From a virus, in IMG/VR virus record IMGVR_UViG_3300044615_000144, positions 1-24,320 of that record: a stretch of DNA of 24,320 nt; one strand, given 5' to 3'. The notes under the pieces were generated by a model. That model saw nothing but the letters and a program-made list of their open reading frames with translations, had not been told where the DNA came from and made no database searches. The position numbers were made by a program, and so were the translations under genes. Each line of letters begins with the position of its first letter. Position 1 is the first letter of the stretch. Shown here one piece after another: positions 1 through 7,121 of the stretch.

Positions 1-261
1 GGCATCGCTGCCGGTCAGCCCGCTTCGCTGCTCGGCTATCCGGTCGCGTCCTTCGAGGACATGCCCGATCCGGCCACGGACTCGCTCTCCATCGCCGTTG
101 GCGATATGCGCGAAGCCTATCAGATCGTGGACCGTCTCGGCATCCGCACTCTGCGCGATCCCTACTCTGCCAAGCCCTACGTTGAGTTCTACACCACGAA
201 GCGTGTGGGCGGCGATGTCGTGAACTTCGAGGCTCTCAAGCTGATCGAGTTCACTGCCTAA
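1..261 (+). CDS. Phage major capsid protein, HK97 fold (C-terminal fragment)
   Basis: The reading frame is open from base 1, so the gene begins outside the window; about 86 C-terminal residues are seen. The fragment has the layout of the end of HK97-type major capsid proteins: a LLGYPV segment, an acidic stretch with MPDP, then SIAVGDMREAYQIVDRLG, an RDPY motif and a final VEFYTTKRVGG...NFEALK strand and helix ending at the stop. In the family this part forms the end of the axial domain and the P-loop region of the shell subunit that builds the icosahedral head. A 10-bp hairpin follows the stop. The position ahead of neck and tail genes fits the usual head-to-tail order. Whether a protease or delta domain precedes it cannot be seen. 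Confidence 0.93.
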   Translation, partial: GIAAGQPASLLGYPVASFEDMPDPATDSLSIAVGDMREAYQIVDRLGIRTLRDPYSAKPYVEFYTTKRVGGDVVNFEALKLIEFTA

Positions 262-270
262 AGCACTAAC

Positions 271-296
271 GCGGGGCGGCAATAACGCCGCTCCGC
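271..296 (+). other. Stem-loop between capsid and next gene
   Basis: GCGGGGCGGC (271-280) pairs with GCCGCTCCGC (287-296) with one G-T wobble, giving a 10-bp stem with a 6-base loop (AATAAC). No T-run follows, so it is not a standard intrinsic terminator. It may act as an mRNA stabiliser at the 3' end of the capsid message or as an attenuator; that role is inference. Confidence 0.6.
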
Positions 297-324
297 AACC
301 ACGCCGATAAGAAGGATTCTTGAG

Positions 325-768
325 ATGCGTGATATGCTTTCAAACAAGCAGGTTGTTCTGCTTGGCACCGTGACCCTCTCTGGCACCACTGCCGGAGCTA
401 CTTCGTGGGTTGATACTCGTGGCTTCGACGCCGTGACGCTCATGCTTGCCACCGATACCGTGACCGATGCTGGCGCTACCGCTGGCTTCACCTTCACGGC
501 TCAGCACTCCGACACGACCGTTGCTGGTGACGCTGCGGCTATCGTCGCGGCTGATTCGGTTAATGGCACGATTGCCCTGTCTGTCACTGCCGATGGCGAT
601 GACAACAAGATCATCGGCGGCATTGGCTACAAGGGTTCCAAGCGTTATGTTCGCATGAACGGCGTTGGCACCACCGGCACCGATGCGACCGTCAAGGTCT
701 ACGGCATCCTCAATGTGCCGCACCGCGTTGCCACCACCTTCGTCGGCAGCAACGTGGCCGCTACCTAA
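325..768 (+). CDS. Small virion protein, possible head decoration protein
   Basis: A 147-residue protein not assigned to a named family. It lacks Cys, is rich in Thr, Ala, Gly and Val, and looks all-beta (GTVTLSGTTAGATSW, DAVTLMLATDTV, TVKVYGILNVPH), in keeping with a structural virion component. Its place directly after the major capsid gene suggests a capsid-associated or decoration protein, though a tail role is possible. The start is supported by an AAGGAT Shine-Dalgarno sequence about ten bases upstream. The gene is isolated from its neighbours by a 10-bp hairpin upstream (271-296) and a UUCG-loop hairpin downstream (780-799), unlike most later genes, which overlap. This suggests separate dosage control together with the capsid gene. 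Confidence 0.72.
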   Translation: MRDMLSNKQVVLLGTVTLSGTTAGATSWVDTRGFDAVTLMLATDTVTDAGATAGFTFTAQHSDTTVAGDAAAIVAADSVNGTIALSVTADGDDNKIIGGIGYKGSKRYVRMNGVGTTGTDATVKVYGILNVPHRVATTFVGSNVAAT

Positions 769-779
769 ACTTGACTAAG

Positions 780-804
780 GGGCGGGCTTCGGCTCGCCCT
801 ATTT
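780..804 (+). terminator. UUCG-tetraloop hairpin, weak intrinsic terminator
   Basis: GGGCGGGC (780-787), loop TTCG (788-791) and GCTCGCCC (792-799) form an 8-bp stem with one G-T wobble, capped by the very stable UUCG tetraloop and followed by TATTT. The T-tract is short, so partial termination (attenuation) between head genes and the downstream neck/tail genes is more likely than a full stop. Confidence 0.55.
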
Positions 805-827
805 ACTCCCTTATGAGGCAATGATAT

Positions 828-1328
828 ATGCCCGATCAAAAACTTGTTGACCTCGCCTCCGGCGCTCCAGCCGTATCAACTGACATCATATATGCGGTTA
901 AAGACCCGAGTGGAACGCCAGCCGATGCCAAGCTAACGCTTGGAGAGGTTAAGACATTCATCGTCGGAAAATCAGCTATCGGCTATGCTATTGATGGTGG
1001 CGGCGAGGCAATCTCAACAGGCGTGATTGGAACTGGACTGACCATTCCTTTTAACTGTACGATCAATAAATGGACGCTTCAAGCTGATCAATCTGGCTCC
1101 ATCGTGATCGACATCTGGAAAGACACTTACGCTAATTTCCCGCCAACGGTTGCAGACACGATTACAGGTTCTGCCAAACCTACGATTTCAGCCAGCAACA
1201 AAGGCAACAGTTCCACACTGACTGGCTGGACAACTACAATTACAGCGGGCGACATCCTTTATTTTAACGTAGACAGTTGCTCTACTATCACTCAAGTTAC
1301 GCTTACGATGGAAGTGACCAAGACATGA
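828..1328 (+). CDS. Fibre-like virion protein with N-terminal anchor-like module
   Basis: A 166-residue protein. Residues 1-45 (KLVDLASGAPAVSTDIIYAV...LTLGEVKTFI) resemble the N-terminus of the tail-region protein at 9997 (KISALSELTGANTATDDLYVV...KQTRAELFQNV). The shared pattern is a short lead, 'T/S-D-x-I/L-Y-V/A-V', a basic Thr-rich link and a short helix. Such modules start many phage appendage proteins and are thought to attach them to the virion. The rest is beta-rich with Ser/Thr runs, as in fibre or receptor-contact domains. It begins a cassette of translationally coupled genes (828-3712) inserted between head and neck genes. An AATGATAT leader precedes the ATG; the nearby GAGGCA can serve as Shine-Dalgarno. 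The exact function is unknown. Confidence 0.65.
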   Translation: MPDQKLVDLASGAPAVSTDIIYAVKDPSGTPADAKLTLGEVKTFIVGKSAIGYAIDGGGEAISTGVIGTGLTIPFNCTINKWTLQADQSGSIVIDIWKDTYANFPPTVADTITGSAKPTISASNKGNSSTLTGWTTTITAGDILYFNVDSCSTITQVTLTMEVTKT

Positions 1329-1615
1329 GCGCACTTAGATACGCAGTGCTTGATGCAAACGGCGTCAAACTGAATGGCATCCTTGTGAACGATCCGTATC
1401 CGCAGGATTACTGGCCAGGGTATGGTCGCTATATAACTTGCGAGTTTGGCGAACTTGACCCAACACCTCCCGCCAACCACGAAATAAAACCGCCGCCGCG
1501 CGAGTTTTCCTACCTGGCCGTGCGCCCGCTTGCGTCCATGAACATTGGCGACACAATGAACTTGGCGACAGGTGAAGTCACACCCGCGCCCGCACCGGAG
1601 CCACAGCCGGAATGA
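1325..1615 (+). CDS. Small fibre-associated hypothetical protein
   Basis: A 96-residue protein. The ATG at 1325 is chosen over the upstream in-frame ATG at 1277 because it overlaps the previous stop as ATGA, as in the next several genes. The protein is rich in Pro, Tyr and aromatic residues (NDPYPQDYWPGYGRYITC) and ends in a Pro/Ala/Glu tail (TPAPAPEPQPE) that looks like a flexible linker. No catalytic motif or membrane segment is seen. It lies between a fibre-like gene and two glycine-rich adhesin-like genes. A chaperone or small connector for these fibres is possible, but that is inference. Confidence 0.6.
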   Translation: MSALRYAVLDANGVKLNGILVNDPYPQDYWPGYGRYITCEFGELDPTPPANHEIKPPPREFSYLAVRPLASMNIGDTMNLATGEVTPAPAPEPQPE

Positions 1616-2523
1616 GTATTGACGTTCAAATCTTTACTTCTGGCAGCGGCAACTGGACAAAACCAACCTGGGCCACGCTTGTGCGGGTTGTTTGCGTTGG
1701 CGGAGGCGGGGGCGGCGGCGGCGGCGACACGGCTGCATCTGCGACTGCCGTTTCCGGCGGGGGCGGCGGTGGCGGTGCTTCTCGTACTGAAACTTGGTAT
1801 TCTGCCTCCGATCTTGGCAGCACTGAACCTTACTCTGTTGGGTCCGCGGGCACGGCTGGAACTGCTGGCACTGGCGCTGGCGGCGGCAATGGTGGTCAGG
1901 GTGGCAACTCTACGTTTGGCGGCAACGTGATGACCACTATCCAGACTGGATACGGTGGCGGCGGCGGGTCTGGCGGCTCCACCGCAAGCTCAAGCGGTGG
2001 CGGCGGCGCTGGCCTTGCTGGCGCAGGTGGTAATGCTTCCGGCGCAACCCCGGGTGCTGCGGGTGCCAACGGCGGCATTGTTGGTTACATCACGGGTGGA
2101 CCGCGAAGCGACCAATTAAACCTTGGTGGCGCAGGTGGCGCAGGAGCGACCACTGCAAGCGGCGTCGGGATAGGAGGTTCCAGCATTCTAGGTGGTGGTG
2201 CGGGTGGTCCCGGTGGCGTTAAAACTGCGGTACCTGCTTATGGTAGCGGAGGAAATGGTGGGCAGTCTCGCGCTGCCAGCCTTGATGGTCCGCCGGGCGG
2301 CACCAACGCTGGTATTGGGCCATTTGCAGGAGGCACTGCACCGCTTGGTTTTGCGGGTGCTGGAGGCTCTGGCGGCGGTGCCAACGCAATTGCGGCATAC
2401 GCTGGCGGCGCAGGTGGTTTCCCCGGCGGCGGCGCTGGTGGTGGTGGCTCATCAATCACAGGCGGCGCTGCCGCAGCAGGCGGCGTAGGAGGGGCGGGCA
2501 TCGTGATCGTCATCAGCCAATGA
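1612..2523 (+). CDS. Glycine-rich adhesin-like virion protein (copy 1)
   Basis: A 303-residue protein that starts at an ATGA overlap. Residues 1-30 form a conserved lead (IFTSGSGNWTKPTWATLVRV followed by VCVGGGGGGGGG). The remainder is glycine runs separated by short Ala/Ser/Thr/Asn segments, and the C-terminus is a hydrophobic GGAGIVIVISQ strand. This is the layout of phage glycine-rich domain proteins (the Gly_rich type in Pfam), where polyglycine helices can pack into a receptor-binding tip, as in the Salmonella phage S16 long-tail-fibre adhesin. The next gene is a clear paralogue. Its position in the head/neck area is unusual for a tail-tip adhesin, and a head-fibre role is an alternative. 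The gene is very GC-rich because of Gly and Ala codons. Confidence 0.75.
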   Translation: MSIDVQIFTSGSGNWTKPTWATLVRVVCVGGGGGGGGGDTAASATAVSGGGGGGGASRTETWYSASDLGSTEPYSVGSAGTAGTAGTGAGGGNGGQGGNSTFGGNVMTTIQTGYGGGGGSGGSTASSSGGGGAGLAGAGGNASGATPGAAGANGGIVGYITGGPRSDQLNLGGAGGAGATTASGVGIGGSSILGGGAGGPGGVKTAVPAYGSGGNGGQSRAASLDGPPGGTNAGIGPFAGGTAPLGFAGAGGSGGGANAIAAYAGGAGGFPGGGAGGGGSSITGGAAAAGGVGGAGIVIVISQ

Positions 2524-3482
2524 CAGCTTCATCTCAGGTTAAGGTTACAAAATACACCTCTGGCTCTGGCACGTTCAGCAAGCAAAGCTGGGCGCAGGCA
2601 ATCCGGCTTGTGCTGATTGGTGGCGGTGGCGGCGGTGGTGGGTCTGGCCAACGTGTCGCTGGCGCAGTGTCAACTGCGGGCGCTGGAGGAGGTGGCGCGG
2701 GCGTTTTAGACATCACGCTTGCCGCATCTCAATTCGGTATATCAGAAACTTATTCAATTGCTTCCGGTGGGAGTGCTGGTGTCGGGGTTGCCGCCACAAC
2801 CGGGGCCACAGACGGCGGACAAGGCGGAACCACCACATTCACCATTGGTAGTGGTGTAATAGTTCTTTCTGCATACGGCGGAGGTGGTGGGCGCGGGGCA
2901 ATTTCCACCTCTGGCGGGGGTGGTGGCGGTGCTGGACTTTCCGGCTCTGGGCAAACTGCGGCTTCAACCAATGCTGGTGTTGCTGGTTTGAACAATGGAG
3001 CAACTGGCAATGTAACAAGCACAAGCATTCAAGGCGGCGGAGCAGGAGGTGGAACTGCGGGCGGCGGTGTAACAAACCCCGGCGGTTCTGCTCCATTCGG
3101 AGCGGGTGGCGGTGGGAGTGGCGGTAATAAGGACGCTTCTGACAACTTTCAAAATGCGGCAAACGGCGGCGCATCACGCTACATTTTAGGTGGCGCAGGA
3201 GGCACCACAACTGGCACTCTCAATGGCACCGCAGGAAGCCCCGGCATCGGTACGCAGCCGGGTTCCGGCGGTGGCGGAGGTGCAGCCGCAGCACCAACAG
3301 CAGGAAATGGTGGCAACGGTGGGACGCCCGGAGGTGGCGGGGGTGGAGGTGGCGCAACTCTGGCTTCCGGCTCCAACCGGGGCGGCGATGGTGGGGCTGG
3401 TGGGCGCGGAGAAATCTGGGTCATTGAGTACGAGAGCGACCCTTCTGGCGGCACTGTTGGATACGGGTTGATAATTGGATGA
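2520..3482 (+). CDS. Glycine-rich adhesin-like virion protein (copy 2)
   Basis: A 320-residue paralogue of the preceding gene, joined by an ATGA overlap. It has the same lead (KYTSGSGTFSKQSWAQAIRL, then VLIGGGGGGGG), a long glycine-rich body and a C-terminal beta strand (GEIWVIEYESD) with a short tail (GTVGYGLIIG). The two copies align at both ends, while the glycine-rich bodies differ in order and spacing, as expected for surface-exposed, diversifying binding tips. They might form a heteromeric adhesin or be alternative tips. Family-level recognition is good; location in the virion is inference. Confidence 0.75.
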   Translation: MTASSQVKVTKYTSGSGTFSKQSWAQAIRLVLIGGGGGGGGSGQRVAGAVSTAGAGGGGAGVLDITLAASQFGISETYSIASGGSAGVGVAATTGATDGGQGGTTTFTIGSGVIVLSAYGGGGGRGAISTSGGGGGGAGLSGSGQTAASTNAGVAGLNNGATGNVTSTSIQGGGAGGGTAGGGVTNPGGSAPFGAGGGGSGGNKDASDNFQNAANGGASRYILGGAGGTTTGTLNGTAGSPGIGTQPGSGGGGGAAAAPTAGNGGNGGTPGGGGGGGGATLASGSNRGGDGGAGGRGEIWVIEYESDPSGGTVGYGLIIG

Positions 3483-3712
3483 CGCAAGCTCGTATCACTC
3501 GTCCTTATTCTATCGCCCCGGACGGACACACCACGTTGCACTACATATTAGGATCGCTCGTGACAGGGCGCGTGGCGCAACTTGCGATAGCCGATGGCGC
3601 AGCTATTTTGGAGAATCCAACCGAACAAGCAGGGCCGTCCGAAAACAAGGTGATAACGTTCACTGAAACTAAGCGACCGCGTGGACGTCAACGCAAGGAT
3701 AGCAAAGAATGA
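3479..3712 (+). CDS. Small basic hypothetical protein
   Basis: A 77-residue protein, ATGA-coupled to the genes on both sides. It has an N-terminal part with mixed beta character (ITRPYSIAPDGHTTLHYILGSLVTGRVAQLAIADGAA) and a strongly basic C-terminal tail (KRPRGRQRKDSKE). No known family is recognised. It closes the inserted fibre cassette and precedes the head-tail connector gene. Confidence 0.6.
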   Translation: MTQARITRPYSIAPDGHTTLHYILGSLVTGRVAQLAIADGAAILENPTEQAGPSENKVITFTETKRPRGRQRKDSKE

Positions 3713-4389
3713 GCCTCCGCCCCGCCGTCTCTCTGTACCAGCAACGCGGTTCTGTTCTTATCACGGCTCCCGGCTCCGAGCCGGTAACGGCTGCGGAACT
3801 CCGCACGCATCTTCGCACTGATTCAACGGAACTTCCCGACGCGGAGGCAAATGCGCTCATCACGGATGCCAGGACCGAGATCGAGAACATGACCGGCCTT
3901 GCATTCATCACGCAGTCGTGGCGGCTCTCGCTTGATCGCTGGCCCGCTGGTGGCGAGGCCTGGTGGGATGGCGTGCGTGAGATGTCGATCACAGAACTCT
4001 ATCGCACCAGCACCATTCAATCTGTTGTTCTACCGCGTTGGCCGCTTGCCTCGATCACCTCGATCACGACATTTGACGAGAACAGCAATTCCACATCCGT
4101 CACGACCGCCAATGTCTTCGACGTTGACATCTACCAGACGCCCGGACGCATCACACTCAAGCGGGGCCAGACTTGGCCGGTTGCTCTGCGCGCCAATAAT
4201 GCCATCCAGATCATCTATGTGGCTGGCTATGCCAACGCAGCGGCTGTCCCGTCTCCGATGAAGCGTGCCATCAAGCAGCTTGCGGCCTTCCTCTATAGCA
4301 ACCGTGGCGATGATTGCGATCCCAAGGACGCCTATGACGCATCCGGCGCGGCGGGCATTATTGCTCAATATAAAGTTGCGCGAGTATGA
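3709..4389 (+). CDS. Head-tail connector protein (gp6 / phiE125 gp8-like)
   Basis: A 226-residue protein with the hallmark start of gp6-type connectors: an ITAPGSEPVTAAELRTHLR segment followed by an acidic helix (DAEANALITDARTEIENMTGLAF) and 'QSWRLSLDRWP'. These proteins form a ring below the portal that seals the packaged DNA and links head to tail. The C-terminal half has the usual region with 'GYANAAAVPSPMKRAIKQLAAFLYSNRGD', a helix found near the end of phiE125 gp8-like proteins. The start is ATGA-coupled to the upstream gene. The gene would normally lie just after the capsid gene; here about 3 kb of accessory genes lie between. Confidence 0.85.
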   Translation: MSLRPAVSLYQQRGSVLITAPGSEPVTAAELRTHLRTDSTELPDAEANALITDARTEIENMTGLAFITQSWRLSLDRWPAGGEAWWDGVREMSITELYRTSTIQSVVLPRWPLASITSITTFDENSNSTSVTTANVFDVDIYQTPGRITLKRGQTWPVALRANNAIQIIYVAGYANAAAVPSPMKRAIKQLAAFLYSNRGDDCDPKDAYDASGAAGIIAQYKVARV

Positions 4390-5156
4390 GCTATCCCAGC
4401 AGTCTCGACATTGCGCGCGGGCTGGCTTCTGGTTGTCGGTCATTCAACAAGTTCGGACGCAATATTTCCATCGGTTCTAACTTCACGCCTGTCACACGTT
4501 CCGGCTTCTATCGCACGCCCCAAGCGAACGCAGCGGTTCGTCTCCGCATCAAGGCAGGTGGCAATGCGAACGACACGGCCAACGGTTCCGGCGGCAGAGA
4601 GGTCACGCTTGTAGGGATCGATGCCAATGGCAACCAGCAAGTTGAGGCACTTGCCACGGCTGGGGCTTCGGCCAGTGCGGCAACCACCACATCATTCATC
4701 CGGTTGCTCGATGCCTATGTCTCGAAGTCTGGAACCTATGCGACCCAATCCGCCGGATCACATGCCTCTACAATTGTCATTGAGAGGTCTACAGGCGGCG
4801 AGGATTGGGCAACCATTGCGGATGGCGCACTAGGTCGTGGCAAGACTGAGATGGCGGTTTACACAACGCCGCGTGACCGAAGCGCCGCAATTCGCAATGT
4901 GACCATTTCGAGCGATGCCGACAAGAAGGCGAACATCGTCCTGTACAAACGCGAAAATATCCTTGAGACGGCGGCACCATATACCTCGCTGCTGCTTGTC
5001 ACCGAGTATCCGCAAAGTGCCGGACTGTTTGACGTTATTTTCGATCCGCCGCTCTACTTCCCGCCGCTGTGCGACTTTGGCTTCCTCGCCAATGTATCGG
5101 CCAGCACCGTTGACGTTTCCGTGAATATGGACATCGTGGAGTTCACCATCCGATGA
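4386..5156 (+). CDS. Virion structural protein of unknown role
   Basis: A 256-residue, beta-rich protein with no family recognised. Features seen are an N-terminal basic/hydrophobic lead (GRNISIGSNFTPVTRSGFYRTP), a Thr/Ala-rich middle (ALATAGASASAATTTSFIRL) and C-terminal beta segments (LLLVTEYPQSAGLFDVIFD, then FPPLCDFGFLANVSASTVDVSV). The middle segment (GGREVTLVGIDANGNQQVEAL) resembles decoration or appendage domains more than enzymes. It is ATGA-coupled between the head-tail connector and the head-closure gene, so it is probably a neck-region or head-decorating component. Confidence 0.65.
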   Translation: MSYPSSLDIARGLASGCRSFNKFGRNISIGSNFTPVTRSGFYRTPQANAAVRLRIKAGGNANDTANGSGGREVTLVGIDANGNQQVEALATAGASASAATTTSFIRLLDAYVSKSGTYATQSAGSHASTIVIERSTGGEDWATIADGALGRGKTEMAVYTTPRDRSAAIRNVTISSDADKKANIVLYKRENILETAAPYTSLLLVTEYPQSAGLFDVIFDPPLYFPPLCDFGFLANVSASTVDVSVNMDIVEFTIR

Positions 5157-5500
5157 TAAAATGTTGCGACATGAATTCCGGCAAGCTGAAAGAGCCGGTG
5201 ACGTTCCAGCGCCGCACCTTGACCAGCGACGGAGCAGGAGGCCAGACGGAATCCTGGGCCACCGTTTCCGGAGCACCGACCCGCGCTTATGTGGTGCCAG
5301 TTGGCGGCTCGGAGCGATTTGCCCATGACCGCACCGAGGCAACCGTTCGGTTGCGTCTTGTGGTGCGCTACACCTCAACATTGCTGGATTCCGACCGCGT
5401 GCAGATCAGGAACAAGATTCACAACATCCGGTTCCTCGATAACATGGAGTTCGCGAACAAGTGGCTTCAGATCGACGTTGATGGCGGGGTCGCGGCGTGA
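5153..5500 (+). CDS. Head closure / head-tail adaptor protein
   Basis: A 115-residue protein of the phage head-tail joining (SPP1 gp16-like) type. Recognisable features are 'SGKLKEPVTFQRRTLTSDGAGGQTESWATV', an invariant-like Ala-Tyr-Val strand (TRAYVVPVGGSERF), 'EATVRLRLVVRYTS' and 'DRVQIRNKIHNIRFLDNMEF'. The protein plugs the connector and forms the tail docking surface. Two starts are possible: 5153 (ATGA overlap with the preceding gene, GGAG 11 bases upstream) or 5171 (MNSGKL), which matches the family's usual N-terminus better but has a weak ribosome site. The coupled start is given. Confidence 0.82.
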   Translation: MIKCCDMNSGKLKEPVTFQRRTLTSDGAGGQTESWATVSGAPTRAYVVPVGGSERFAHDRTEATVRLRLVVRYTSTLLDSDRVQIRNKIHNIRFLDNMEFANKWLQIDVDGGVAA

Positions 5501-5961
5501 CGGATGTCAAGGTCGAGATCAAGGGCTTAAAAGAGGTCAATGCGGCCTTGCAAGCCTATGGGAAAGACCTTGGCAACTCTCTGGCCCTCATTGTCGATGC
5601 TAGCGCCTTGGAGGCCGTCACGGACGTTCGCAAGGCCATACAGGGGCCACCGAAGACCGGCAGGGAATATGCCAGAGGCGTGAACAATGACAAGGTTCAC
5701 CGAGCATCTGCTCCGGGGGAAGCACCGGCAACCGATACCGGCACACTGGTGAATTCCATCTACAACGAAAACCGGGGCAAGTATGCCAAGGCCATCGGAA
5801 GCCGTCTTGACTATGCTTACTATCTTGAGTTCGGCACCTTCAGAATGGGCAAACGTCCGTCTTGGATTCCCGCCGTCGAGCGGGCTATTCCAAAGATGCT
5901 GAAACGGGTCGAGATTGCAATCGCCAAGGCCAAGGCACGCGCGGAGAAGACAACGAAATGA
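5497..5961 (+). CDS. HK97 gp10-like neck/tail terminator protein
   Basis: A 154-residue protein that begins with GTG in a GTGA overlap. It shows the gp10 family pattern: 'VKVEIKGLKEVNAALQAYGKDL', a proline-rich loop 'PPKTGREYARG', 'HRASAPGEAPATDTGTLVNSI', then 'YAYYLEFGT' and 'RPSWIPAVERAIPKM', and a Lys/Ala-rich C-terminal helix. The 'ASxPGExPxxDTGxLxxSI' and 'YxxxLEFGT' signatures are typical. In tailed phages this protein sits at the neck and helps to terminate and join the tail. Confidence 0.87.
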   Translation: MTDVKVEIKGLKEVNAALQAYGKDLGNSLALIVDASALEAVTDVRKAIQGPPKTGREYARGVNNDKVHRASAPGEAPATDTGTLVNSIYNENRGKYAKAIGSRLDYAYYLEFGTFRMGKRPSWIPAVERAIPKMLKRVEIAIAKAKARAEKTTK

Positions 5962-6386
5962 AATCCGATGACCTCCAGACGGCAGTGTACAACCGGCTTA
6001 ACGATAGCGCCGTCACCAGCCTTCTCAGCACCTACTACAGTCCGCTCGTGGCGATCTTCACCGATGTCCCACAGGCTGCTGACAGTGAGTTGGAATCGGC
6101 CTTTCCCTTCATTACCATCGGTGCTGACACGATCAATCCTTTCGACAGCAAGGATGATCTTGGCGGATCGGCCATCGTTCAGATTGATGTATGGGACCGT
6201 GCCGCATCCATGCTCGATCTCAAGACCGTAGTCGATGCCGTGGATGGCCGGATGCGCCGCCAGCCGCTTTCCATTGCGGGCGTCACGCATATCACCACGG
6301 AGCTGGATAGTTGCAATTTCTCGCGCGATCCTGACGGCAAGACCAAGCGCGGCCTCATTTTGTACCGTGTATTGTGGATTGCATAG
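5958..6386 (+). CDS. Tail completion protein, DUF3168 family
   Basis: A 142-residue protein. The ATG at 5958 overlaps the previous stop (ATGA); a longer in-frame ORF from 5862 exists but would run inside the gp10-like gene. DUF3168 features: 'DLQTAVYNRLNDSAVTSLLS', 'IFTDVPQAADSELESAFPFITIGADT', 'AIVQIDVWDRAASMLDLKTVVDAVDGRM', and an end strand 'RGLILYRVLWIA'. Members form the tail-terminator/joining ring between head and tail. A short spacer with a hairpin and a possible promoter follows. Confidence 0.85.
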   Translation: MKSDDLQTAVYNRLNDSAVTSLLSTYYSPLVAIFTDVPQAADSELESAFPFITIGADTINPFDSKDDLGGSAIVQIDVWDRAASMLDLKTVVDAVDGRMRRQPLSIAGVTHITTELDSCNFSRDPDGKTKRGLILYRVLWIA

Positions 6387-6406
6387 TTTCCGTGATATAA
6401 TCACGG
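6373..6406 (+). promoter_or_regulatory. Candidate internal promoter and 7-bp hairpin before tail tube genes
   Basis: A perfect TATAAT (6396-6401) lies 17 bases after TTGTGG (6373-6378, three of six matches to the -35 consensus), ahead of the major tail tube gene. The same bases lie in a perfect 7-bp inverted repeat, CCGTGAT (6390-6396) / ATCACGG (6400-6406). The predicted transcript would start near 6408 and leave an AAGAGG Shine-Dalgarno before the ATG at 6426. One of the few spacers in the late block holds this element; activity is not proven. Confidence 0.35.
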
Positions 6407-6425
6407 CCAAAGAAGAGGTTCTTGC

Positions 6426-7106
6426 ATGGCTATTTCTGGCCGATCAGTTCGCATAAGCCGCAACGGCTCCAACATCGTGGGCGCTCGTGCTGACAGCGTG
6501 ACGATCAATAATGAGCCGCTCGACATCACGGACAAGGATGATGCTGGCTGGCGCACCATGCTGGGCGATGTTGGCTTGCGCTCCGTCTCTTGCGAGATCG
6601 AAGGCGTGCTGAAGGATACCGTCCTCTTGGCGGATTCCGTAGGCACCGCCACCACGGCGCTCCTCAAGGAGTGCGTGGTCACGATCTCTGGTATCGGCAC
6701 CTTAACCGGCGACTTCATGCTCCAAGGTCTCCAGATCGGCGCGGAACAGGCTGATGTCACGACATTCACCGCCACTCTTGAGAGCGGCGAGAACATGACG
6801 GCCACCATTGGTCCCTACAATACCGTTCTCCCGGCGATCACCGGAACGCTCTCTGGAACCAACGTCCAGACCACCACGAATGGCACATGGGCTGGCGATG
6901 CCACGATCACTTTCGCCCGCCAGTGGCAGCGCGCCAATGCTGCCGATCCCAATGACCCGTCATGGTCCAACATCGCATCTGCTACCGGAACGACATACAC
7001 ACTCACAGGCTCCGACACCGGAAAGTATATCCGGTGCCGTGTAACCGCCACCAATAGCGTAGGGTCTACGGTGGCCTTCTCCAACATCCGTGGACCCGTG
7101 ACCTAA
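6426..7106 (+). CDS. Major tail tube protein with C-terminal Ig-like domain
   Basis: A 226-residue protein. Residues 1-125 are a TP901-1/phage tail tube domain, with a signature almost the same as the next gene: 'AISGRSVRIS', 'GARADSVTINNEP', 'DITDKDDAGWRTMLGDVG' and 'EQADVTTFTATLESG'. Residues about 133-226 add an Ig-like domain ('PAITGTLSGTNVQTTTNGTW', 'RQWQRAN', 'TYTLTGSDTGKYIRCRVTATNSVGS'), as on lambda gpV and other tube proteins, where it decorates the outer tube surface. The tube subunit polymerises around the tape measure protein. SD AAGAGG lies upstream. It is probably co-assembled with, or an alternative to, the Ig-less paralogue at 7122. Confidence 0.88.
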   Translation: MAISGRSVRISRNGSNIVGARADSVTINNEPLDITDKDDAGWRTMLGDVGLRSVSCEIEGVLKDTVLLADSVGTATTALLKECVVTISGIGTLTGDFMLQGLQIGAEQADVTTFTATLESGENMTATIGPYNTVLPAITGTLSGTNVQTTTNGTWAGDATITFARQWQRANAADPNDPSWSNIASATGTTYTLTGSDTGKYIRCRVTATNSVGSTVAFSNIRGPVT

Positions 7107-7121
7107 GAAAGGAACTGAAAC

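Noticed and set aside
1612-3482. Glycine-rich genes as PE-PGRS-like or silk-like host proteins
   Set aside because: The phage-type lead segment, phage gene context and tight coupling make a virion adhesin far more likely.
1896-3541. Proline-rich minus-strand ORFs opposite the glycine-rich genes
   Set aside because: Proline runs are the complement of glycine codons (GGN/CCN). The plus-strand reading has the conserved lead and ATGA coupling.
4830-5381. Long minus-strand ORF (183 residues) opposite structural genes
   Set aside because: It is antisense to two well-supported genes, is rich in Arg, Cys and His as expected of a shadow frame, and has no ribosome site.
5820-6410. Minus-strand ORF of 196 residues opposite gp10-like and DUF3168 genes
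   Set aside because: It is a shadow of two recognised tail genes, with no family match or ribosome site.
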